A DNA stretch of 6,999 nucleotides. Origin: Campylobacteraceae bacterium. GTDB taxonomy: Bacteria; Campylobacterota; Campylobacteria; Campylobacterales; Sulfurovaceae. The notes under the pieces were generated by a model. It was given only the letters and a program-made list of their open reading frames with translations, searched no databases and was not told the origin of the DNA. This document shows, piece by piece, positions 1 through 5,561 of this stretch. Every line of letters starts with the position of its first letter. The first letter of the stretch is position 1. The stretch lies in the NCBI GenBank assembly GCA_026982175.1, contig JALSHP010000009.1, positions 1 to 6,999 on the forward strand, read 5' to 3'. Made by a program: the position numbers and the translations under genes.

Positions 1-53
1 TGGCACTGGGAATCTTTATGCCTATGTGGGACTTAGGAAAGGCCGTTAAGTAA
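1..53 (+). CDS. C-terminal end of a probable GspF/PilC-family type II secretion inner-membrane protein (partial)
   Basis: Only the last 16 codons are in the window. The reading phase starts at base 3 and ends at TAA 51-53, giving ALGIFMPMWDLGKAVK. A hydrophobic stretch followed by a (L/M)P(M/I)W-DLG-like end is typical of the C-terminus of the GspF/PilC family, polytopic platform proteins of type II secretion and type IV pilus systems. That family assignment rests on recall of a very short tail. The other two phases contain early stops or give an unconvincing peptide. The gene lies on the same strand as the downstream cluster, 31 bases upstream of its first gene, so readthrough is possible. 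Confidence 0.6.
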   Translation, partial: ALGIFMPMWDLGKAVK

Positions 54-57
54 TAGT

Positions 58-66
58 TGTTATAAT
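58..66 (+). promoter_or_regulatory. Candidate extended -10 promoter for the rluA-to-envC cluster
   Basis: The sequence TGTTATAAT is an exact extended -10 element (TGnTATAAT) in the 31-base gap between the stop at 53 and the ATG at 85. There is no clear -35 box 17 bases upstream. Vegetative promoters in Campylobacter and Helicobacter are known for a strong -10 and weak or absent -35. Transcription starting about 7 bases downstream would leave a leader of only about 12 nucleotides, containing the purine-rich AAAAGAG at 74-80. The element is seen directly. Its activity is inferred. Confidence 0.45.
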
Positions 67-84
67 GCCATTAAAAAGAGCAAA

Positions 85-1056
85 ATGGAATTACAATCAT
101 TTGAAGTTCAGTCGGCAGGAAGACTGGACAAAATATTGACCGATTTTTTAGGTGAAAGTCGTAATCAAGTAGAGCAACTCATTAAAGAGGGGCTGGTTTT
201 ACTCAATGGTAAAACCGTTTTAAAAACAGGTAAAAAACTTATTGTAGGCGATACCATCGCCTACAAATTTAAAAAAATTACCCCTAAAGTTGCCCCTATT
301 ATAGATTTTGATGTGGAGATACTCTATGAAGATGAGGTGATGTTGGTGGTCAATAAGCCAGCAGGTTTAGTGGTGCATCCTGCCCCTTCGGTGAAAGAAG
401 CAACATTGGTTGATTGGCTCATTCATAAAGGAGTTTCACTCTCAACCATTTCAGGGGAAGAACGCCATGGCATTGTGCATCGAATTGATAAAGATACCAC
501 AGGAGCTTTGGTCATTGCTAAAACAAATGAAGCCCATCAAAAGCTTAGCCAACAGCTACAAGACAAAAGCATGGGACGTTACTATTTGGCACTTATTGAT
601 TACCCTTTAAAAGATGCTTGTTTCGTTGAAAAACCCATTGGAAGAAATCCAAACAATCGCTTAAAAATGGACGTTGTCTTAAAGGGTAAAGAGGCAAAAT
701 CAGCTTTTTTTAAATTAAGCCAAACAGACAAACAAATAGAACTGATTGCCGTTAAACTTTTTACAGGTAGAACGCATCAAATACGAGTCCATTTAGAGAG
801 TTTAGGACGGCATATCTTAGGCGATAGCTTATATGGTTTTAAGAGCAAAAAAGATACAATAAAAAGAGTTTATCTACATGCTTATAAGTTATATATGACA
901 CATCCTACTACCAATGAAAAGATGGAGTTTGTCGCTCCTTTGTTTCCAGATATGCAATCATATATAGATAAAGAGTTTAAAAAAGGAGAAGTTTATGAAA
1001 AAATTAACCCAAGCCTCATTAATGGCTATTTTACTACTATCCCTACTAGGGTGTAG
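85..1056 (+). CDS. RluA-family (RluC/RluD-like) ribosomal large-subunit pseudouridine synthase
   Basis: This cytoplasmic enzyme isomerises specific uridines in structured RNA, most likely 23S rRNA, to pseudouridine. An N-terminal S4-like RNA-binding domain spans about residues 11-58 and includes the NGK turn at 41-43. The catalytic domain follows from about residue 75. It carries the family signature VHRIDKDTTG at 131-140, with Asp135 as the expected catalytic aspartate, and the downstream motif GRTHQIRVH at 228-236. The length of 323 residues is normal for RluC/RluD-type proteins. The exact target uridines cannot be read from the sequence, so no symbol is given. The ATG at 85 has only a weak purine-rich AAAAGAG upstream. 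The final 20 or so residues are encoded in a 62-base overlap with the next gene, and that gene's ribosome-binding site lies inside this one. Its counterpart in C. jejuni, from memory, is Cj1280c. Confidence 0.95.
   Translation: MELQSFEVQSAGRLDKILTDFLGESRNQVEQLIKEGLVLLNGKTVLKTGKKLIVGDTIAYKFKKITPKVAPIIDFDVEILYEDEVMLVVNKPAGLVVHPAPSVKEATLVDWLIHKGVSLSTISGEERHGIVHRIDKDTTGALVIAKTNEAHQKLSQQLQDKSMGRYYLALIDYPLKDACFVEKPIGRNPNNRLKMDVVLKGKEAKSAFFKLSQTDKQIELIAVKLFTGRTHQIRVHLESLGRHILGDSLYGFKSKKDTIKRVYLHAYKLYMTHPTTNEKMEFVAPLFPDMQSYIDKEFKKGEVYEKINPSLINGYFTTIPTRV
983..988 (+). promoter_or_regulatory. Shine-Dalgarno site for the FnIII lipoprotein, inside the upstream gene
   Basis: AAGGAG lies 6 bases before the ATG at 995 and wholly within the pseudouridine synthase reading frame. 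It supports the lipoprotein start at 995 and therefore the 62-base overlap between the two genes. Confidence 0.8.
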
Positions 1057-1672
1057 CTCTAATGCACTACTTAACAATGAGCAGTTAGACCCCTTATTGC
1101 CTAAAGTAAATGAGGTCAAAGCCATACCCAATCACACTTCAGTTGCTTTTGAATGGAAATCATTGGCATCAAAGGGCATCACAGGGTATAATATTTATCG
1201 AGCAGATACCAATACCTATCTAAGAAGCCCTCAATTAACAAAAATAGGAAGCATTCGTAATCGTTTTTCCACACACTATGTAGATAGAAAACTTAGACAA
1301 GGCACAGGCTATACTTATACTTTTACTGCTGTAAAAAATGGTTTTGAATCGTCCAATGGTAAAGTTATGAGTGTGAAAACACTCCCTGCTTTTGAGGCAG
1401 TAACCTTTTTTCAAGGTTTCCAAAAAACAGCAAGAACCATTAAGCTTATTTGGCGACCTCACTCCAATGTTAAAGTGAGTTGGTATAGAGTTGAGAGACG
1501 TATTAATGGTGGTGAGTGGAAATGGGTAGGCACGGTTAAAGAGCGTATGATGTCTGAATATATTGACAATGGTGTTATGCCTGGCAATCTATATAACTAT
1601 CGTGTGATTGCCATTGGCTTTGATGAGAGCTTTTCAAAGACCAGCAATATTGTTACCATTCAAGCAAAATAA
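995..1672 (+). CDS. flpA: FlpA-like outer-membrane/surface lipoprotein with two fibronectin type III domains
   Basis: A lipoprotein signal peptide is clear: MKK, a hydrophobic core at about 8-18, then the lipobox LLGC with Cys20 as the lipidated residue. After a short linker come two fibronectin type III-like beta-sandwich domains, about residues 36-130 and 133-225. They show spaced strands such as GYNIYRA and YTYTFTAV, then WYRVERR and YNYRVIAIG. Gene order (pseudouridine synthase before, trmB after) matches C. jejuni flpA (Cj1279c), a fibronectin-binding adhesin. Residues 153-161 read WRPHSNVKV, against the reported C. jejuni binding motif WRPHPDFRV. The protein is 225 residues, whereas C. 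jejuni FlpA is about 410 with three FnIII domains as I recall, so a third domain is absent here. The symbol marks probable orthology. Host-fibronectin binding is not implied, and the ancestral role may be in the envelope. Confidence 0.85.
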   Translation: MKKLTQASLMAILLLSLLGCSSNALLNNEQLDPLLPKVNEVKAIPNHTSVAFEWKSLASKGITGYNIYRADTNTYLRSPQLTKIGSIRNRFSTHYVDRKLRQGTGYTYTFTAVKNGFESSNGKVMSVKTLPAFEAVTFFQGFQKTARTIKLIWRPHSNVKVSWYRVERRINGGEWKWVGTVKERMMSEYIDNGVMPGNLYNYRVIAIGFDESFSKTSNIVTIQAK

Positions 1673-1680
1673 GGGAATAG

Positions 1681-2865
1681 ATGCCACATATTACGGTTAA
1701 ACCTTTTGAGACTTCATCTATTACTTTAGGAAAATATGGTGAGAAAACAGAGGTTCTTTTTAAAGCAGAGGATAATTTTTCTAAAGATGAGTTAATTGCT
1801 GTTTATCATGGAAATGAAAATTTTTTATTACAGTTGAAAAAAAATCCAGAGTCGTGGTTATTAAAGTATGACAAAGTTACCAGACCACTTAAAGTTAACT
1901 TGGTTAAACAAGCCATTGGTGACATTGCTAAGCATTTGGGTTTAGAGACGCTTCAATCAAATATCACCATTCATGAGACAAAGGTGAGACTCTCTAGTGC
2001 GTATGAAAAAAGAATTGAAGATTTTACCAATATCAATTTTCCTTTTGAATCACTTGCCATTGAGGTAGGTTTTGGTTCAGGAAAACATCTACTTTATCAA
2101 GCTCAAAAAAATCCAGAGATGCTTTTTATTGGTATAGAGATTCATACTCCCTCTGCTGCACAAGTGCTAAAGCAGATTGAAATTTTAGGCTTGAAAAATG
2201 TTTGGGTAGTGAACTATGATGCACGACTACTTTTAGAGATGATGCCGTCAAATAGTTGTCATAAAATCTTTGTTCATTTCCCTGTTCCTTGGGATAAAAA
2301 GCCTCAAAGACGGGTTATCTCTTCTGCTTTTTTAGAGGAGTCGATGCGGGTTCTTCAACTAGATGGACGATTAGAACTGCGAACAGATTCACCTAAATAT
2401 TTTTGGTATTCATTAGAGACCTTTTTAGGTGAGGGTGTTGCTAAGACCAATGTGGAGATTAGAAAAAATGAAGCATTAGAAGTCACCTCGAAGTATGAGG
2501 CACGGTGGTTACGCCAAGAGAAAGATATTTATGATGTTTATGTGACTTCCCTAGAGGTGTCAGAAACTCGAATATTAGATTTTGACTTCTCATTTAAAGA
2601 AGATATTGTTTATAAAAAAGAGATTTTAGATAAACTTACTTATAAACCACAACTCTTTGACGGTTTTTTTATCCATTTTGAACGTCTATTTAAAATAGCT
2701 GATGAGGCTATCTTGATTAAACTTGCCTTTGGAAGTTTTGATAGACCTGAACATAAATATATCTATTTAGATAAACAGAGAGCTTACTATTTTAATGCTA
2801 ATCCTGTTAAAACCTTGACCAATTATAAAACACATTTAAAAATTATGGAGTATCTCAATGTCTGA
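1681..2865 (+). CDS. trmB: tRNA (guanine-N7)-methyltransferase, long Campylobacterota form
   Basis: TrmB uses S-adenosylmethionine to make N7-methylguanosine at position 46 of the tRNA variable loop. The Rossmann methyltransferase core spans about residues 120-290. Motif I, EVGFGSGK, is at 128-135, the acidic GIEIH that follows strand 2 is at 151-155, HFPVPWDKK is at 199-207, and LRTDSPKYF is at 233-241. In the classical family the third motif is FPDPW with a conserved aspartate; here it is valine at 201. At 394 residues the protein is much longer than the roughly 240-residue E. coli enzyme. It has about 120 extra residues in front of the core and about 100 behind it, without motifs I recognise. 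The ATG at 1681 follows the lipoprotein stop by 8 bases, with AAGGGA at 1671-1676 as a modest ribosome-binding site. The 3' end overlaps ftsE by 8 bases. Confidence 0.92.
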   Translation: MPHITVKPFETSSITLGKYGEKTEVLFKAEDNFSKDELIAVYHGNENFLLQLKKNPESWLLKYDKVTRPLKVNLVKQAIGDIAKHLGLETLQSNITIHETKVRLSSAYEKRIEDFTNINFPFESLAIEVGFGSGKHLLYQAQKNPEMLFIGIEIHTPSAAQVLKQIEILGLKNVWVVNYDARLLLEMMPSNSCHKIFVHFPVPWDKKPQRRVISSAFLEESMRVLQLDGRLELRTDSPKYFWYSLETFLGEGVAKTNVEIRKNEALEVTSKYEARWLRQEKDIYDVYVTSLEVSETRILDFDFSFKEDIVYKKEILDKLTYKPQLFDGFFIHFERLFKIADEAILIKLAFGSFDRPEHKYIYLDKQRAYYFNANPVKTLTNYKTHLKIMEYLNV

Positions 2866-3532
2866 TGTCATAACAGCCAATAATCTAACACTCTCTTATG
2901 ATAAAGAGGAACAGATTATTAAAAATGCAACTTTTTCCATTAAAAAAGGGGATTTTGTTTTCATTACGGGAGCGAGTGGTTCAGGTAAATCGACACTGCT
3001 AAAATCTTTTTATGGAAGTTTACCTGTCAATCAAGGTTCTTTGATTGTGGGTGGTCTAGATATGGTCGATATAAAAAAAGACAAACTGCAAGAGCTTAGA
3101 ACCCATTTAGGCATTGTCTTTCAAGATTATCGTCTCATTAATGAGTGGACAGTTGAGCGAAATGTGGTGTTACCACTTTGGATAGCAGGATACTCTGATG
3201 AAGTTCAGTCCACCCAAGCAGAGCGACTCTTACATCATGTAAAACTTTCAGGTAAAGAGAAAAAGTACCCTTTAGAACTTTCAGGTGGAGAGCAACAAAG
3301 AGTAGGGGTTGCACGTGCTTTGGCTAAAAACCCTTTTTTAATTTTAGCCGATGAGCCTACAGGTAACCTTGATGATTACTCCTCTAATGTTATTTGGGAT
3401 TTAATGGAAAATGCATGTCATCAATTAGATACCACCGTAGTGGTAGTAACCCACCGTATTCCAGCCGTTTTTAATATTCGTTATCGACATTTTACAATTG
3501 ATGAGAATGGGAGCGTTTATGAAATTCATTAA
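2858..3532 (+). CDS. ftsE: Cell-division ABC ATPase FtsE
   Basis: FtsE is the cytoplasmic ATPase of the FtsEX complex, which links ATP hydrolysis at the septum to periplasmic peptidoglycan hydrolysis through FtsX. All ABC ATPase motifs are intact: Walker A GASGSGKST at 38-46, Q-loop glutamine at 89 in VFQDYRL, signature LSGGEQQRV at 141-149, Walker B LILADEP at 161-167 with Glu166, D-loop NLDD at 170-173, and the H-loop His199. The 224-residue length is usual for FtsE. The VFQDYRLI stretch after the Q-loop and the adjacent FtsX favour FtsE over a LolD-type exporter ATPase. GGAG at 2847-2850 lies 7 bases before the ATG and inside the end of trmB. The gene overlaps trmB by 8 bases and ftsX by 14 bases, which suggests translational coupling and a fixed ratio of the two subunits. 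Confidence 0.93.
   Translation: MSDVITANNLTLSYDKEEQIIKNATFSIKKGDFVFITGASGSGKSTLLKSFYGSLPVNQGSLIVGGLDMVDIKKDKLQELRTHLGIVFQDYRLINEWTVERNVVLPLWIAGYSDEVQSTQAERLLHHVKLSGKEKKYPLELSGGEQQRVGVARALAKNPFLILADEPTGNLDDYSSNVIWDLMENACHQLDTTVVVVTHRIPAVFNIRYRHFTIDENGSVYEIH
3509..3513 (+). promoter_or_regulatory. Shine-Dalgarno site that sets the ftsX start
   Basis: GGGAG lies 5 bases before the ATG at 3519, inside the end of ftsE. The frame is also open from a TTG at 3498, and an internal ATG follows at 3501, but neither has a comparable site at the right distance. The ATG at 3519, giving MKFIKTHVSL, is therefore preferred. Confidence 0.7.
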
Positions 3533-4328
3533 AACACACGTATCGTTAATTTTTCCATTGGTGGCGATTTTACTTGGTTTAGAATTTTTCATTGTTTTTG
3601 ACCGTACGACAGACACTTATCAAAAGAGTCTTCAAAATGGTTACAGCATGATGGTTGTGGCTAAAGATGAGATGAGCATTGATGATTTTCAAGTATGGGA
3701 CAGACATATAGAACAAGTGATTGAAGTTCAAAAAAACAAGATTTTAGAACGTTTAGAGATGAATGAAAATCCTGAAAATAAAAAAAGTTTTGAGGCATCT
3801 CTACCAAACTTTTACTCTTTAAAACTAGATGGTTATTTAACGTTAGATGAACTCAATAAAGTTAAAGTTAATTTAGAAAAGTCAGATAATATCTTAAAAA
3901 TTGAATCTTTTCAGTCAACGTATCAATCTAAATATGAACTCTTCGCATTTATTAAGTTCTCTTTTCATACTTTTATTGTTTTCATGTCCATTATTGGCTT
4001 CTTTCTGATTGTAAAACAGATGGAAGTTTGGAACTTTTTACATGCTCAAAGAATGAAAGTAATGGAGATATTTGGGGCATCACTTTTTTTACGCTCAAAA
4101 GTTTTAATGACCATGGCATTTGTTGATGCTGTTATTGCTGCGTTAACTACCTCTATTGTCTTTTATGCCATTCAGAATTTTTGGATAAAAAATAGTCAAA
4201 TGGAGATAGTAAAAGAGAAGATTAACTCAGTATTTATGATGACAGATATTTTAATTTTACTCTTTGCTTCCATTATCTTGGTGATGATTGCAGTTTATAT
4301 TGTCATTATTAATGTTAAGGAGGAGTAG
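3519..4328 (+). CDS. ftsX: Cell-division membrane protein FtsX
   Basis: FtsX is the inner-membrane partner of FtsE and passes its ATPase cycle to periplasmic cell-wall hydrolase activators. With the start at 3519 it has 269 residues. The topology is the FtsX type: a membrane helix at about 8-27, a periplasmic domain at about 28-139, then three helices at about 142-165, 197-218 and 244-266. The cytoplasmic loop between helices 2 and 3 contains VMEIFGASLFLRSK at 181-194, which matches the family pattern of a short helix ending in GAS followed by a basic residue near the next helix. There is no long cytoplasmic N-terminal extension, unlike E. coli FtsX. The gene overlaps ftsE by 14 bases and abuts the EnvC-like gene with no gap. 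Sequence divergence in this phylum is high, so much of the call rests on topology and context. Confidence 0.88.
   Translation: MKFIKTHVSLIFPLVAILLGLEFFIVFDRTTDTYQKSLQNGYSMMVVAKDEMSIDDFQVWDRHIEQVIEVQKNKILERLEMNENPENKKSFEASLPNFYSLKLDGYLTLDELNKVKVNLEKSDNILKIESFQSTYQSKYELFAFIKFSFHTFIVFMSIIGFFLIVKQMEVWNFLHAQRMKVMEIFGASLFLRSKVLMTMAFVDAVIAALTTSIVFYAIQNFWIKNSQMEIVKEKINSVFMMTDILILLFASIILVMIAVYIVIINVKEE
4317..4323 (+). promoter_or_regulatory. Strong Shine-Dalgarno site for the GTG-started envC-like gene
   Basis: AAGGAGG lies 5 bases before the GTG at 4329 and is the best ribosome-binding site in the window. It overlaps the last codons of ftsX (Lys-Glu-Glu-stop). It decides for a GTG start directly after the ftsX stop, which is followed at once by a signal peptide. 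Confidence 0.85.
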
Positions 4329-5561
4329 GTGAAGTTTTTTTACTCTTTGATACTTTTGACTTCTCTGCTTTTTTCAGCTTCTCTTGATACTAAAATCAAA
4401 AAAAGTAAAAGAGCTTTAAGTTCTAAAAAAGTTGAATATAAAAAAATGGACAAAGAACTCTCCTCTGTGGCTAAAAAAATAGTTACGGCTAAAAAAGAGC
4501 AGAAAGCATTAACTGTGCGTCTTACTACTTTGGCAACAAAAATTAAAACAAATGAGAGTAAAGCTAAAAATCTTTTAGTAGAAGATAAGAAATATAGTGA
4601 TAATCTAACAAAAACCCAGCGTGTTGTTGCCCAAAAAGAGAAAAAGTTTTTAGATTTGGTAGCTAAAAACTTCTCTTTGTCTTTGGCATTGGAAGAGATT
4701 AAAAAGCCAACACCCGATTCGGTGATGATGAGAGAAGCATATAAAATTTATGAACAGAAAAATAAAGAGGAGATGAAAGGCTTAAAAAAAGAGATTGTTC
4801 GTTTAAAACAGAATGTTGAGCAGTTAAAAGTTAAAAGAGAGCATATTAAGCAGATTATTGCCAACTATGAGCATGAACGTCATGAGTATGAAACAAAGAA
4901 GAAAAAGCAAGATGTTTTGGTGAAAAACTTAGCACGAGATAAGGAGATTTATAAAAAACGATTCAATAAGATTAAAGCGAGTCGTAAGAGTTTAGAGCGA
5001 AAATTGGCAAAATTAAATATCATTAAGCGTACTAAGAAAAAAGAAAAAATTAAAAAGGCAAAACAGAAAAAAGAGCGAGAAACAGCATTAGCCCAAGCAA
5101 AAAAGAGTAAGGCTAAAGTAACAAATAATACTAAAAATAATGCCACTACTTCTAATGCTCAAATCGGTTCATATGGAGGGGGAAAAACTATCTCTCCTTT
5201 AAGAGGAGCAAGACTCATTAAACGGTTTGGTACCTATGTTGACCCTATATACAAATTTAAAATTTTTAATAAATCCATTACCCTTAAAGCCCCACATAGT
5301 AGTTCAAAGGTACGCTCTGTTCTAGCAGGTAAAGTAGTTTTTGCTGAAAATTCTGGTGGAATGTTGGGAAAAGTTGTCATTATTGAACATGCCAATAAGA
5401 TACATACCATCTATGCAAAACTTTCGCGTTTAGCCCCAGGTATTCATGTGGGAAAACAAGTTTCACGTGCTACTATTATTGGTAAAGTGAATAAGAGTCT
5501 TATGTTTGAAGTGACAAAAAACAACAAACATATCAACCCTTTAAAGTTAATACGTTTATAG
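4329..5561 (+). CDS. EnvC-family periplasmic protein: coiled coil plus degenerate LytM/M23 domain
   Basis: The protein has 410 residues and starts at GTG. A signal peptide covers about residues 1-18 (hydrophobic FFYSLILLTSLLFSAS). A very Lys/Glu-rich coiled coil follows at about 20-265, then a Thr/Asn/Ser linker at about 264-282 and a LytM domain at about 288-410. In active M23 peptidases zinc is held by an HxxxD and an HxH motif. Here the aligned positions read N314-KSI-T318 and S390-L-M392, and the usual YAHL is YAKL at 362-365. The whole metal site is therefore missing while the fold-defining glycines and VVIIEH remain. This is the pattern of E. coli EnvC, which does not cut peptidoglycan but activates amidases under FtsEX control. 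Its position directly after ftsX fits. The matching C. jejuni gene, Cj1275c as recalled, is often labelled a peptidase M23; that label would mislead here. Confidence 0.87.
   Translation: MKFFYSLILLTSLLFSASLDTKIKKSKRALSSKKVEYKKMDKELSSVAKKIVTAKKEQKALTVRLTTLATKIKTNESKAKNLLVEDKKYSDNLTKTQRVVAQKEKKFLDLVAKNFSLSLALEEIKKPTPDSVMMREAYKIYEQKNKEEMKGLKKEIVRLKQNVEQLKVKREHIKQIIANYEHERHEYETKKKKQDVLVKNLARDKEIYKKRFNKIKASRKSLERKLAKLNIIKRTKKKEKIKKAKQKKERETALAQAKKSKAKVTNNTKNNATTSNAQIGSYGGGKTISPLRGARLIKRFGTYVDPIYKFKIFNKSITLKAPHSSSKVRSVLAGKVVFAENSGGMLGKVVIIEHANKIHTIYAKLSRLAPGIHVGKQVSRATIIGKVNKSLMFEVTKNNKHINPLKLIRL

Noticed and set aside
410..610. Open 66-codon plus-strand frame inside the pseudouridine synthase gene
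   Set aside because: It lies in another frame of a gene with clear catalytic motifs, has no ribosome-binding site of note and resembles no family.
1235..1462. 75-codon minus-strand frame opposite the lipoprotein
   Set aside because: It is antisense to a well-supported gene, is cysteine-rich in a way typical of random antisense translation, and has no supporting context.
4084..4090. Run of seven T in ftsX as a slippage site or terminator
   Set aside because: It is ordinary for AT-rich coding DNA; the frame continues correctly and no stem precedes it.
4949..5146. 65-codon minus-strand frame encoding a very hydrophobic peptide
   Set aside because: It is the reverse complement of the Lys-rich coiled coil (AAA codons read as TTT, Phe), which creates false membrane-like peptides.
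5178..5182. Run of five G in the envC-like gene as a phase-variable tract
   Set aside because: Campylobacter-type contingency tracts are usually eight or more G; five is too short and the frame is intact.
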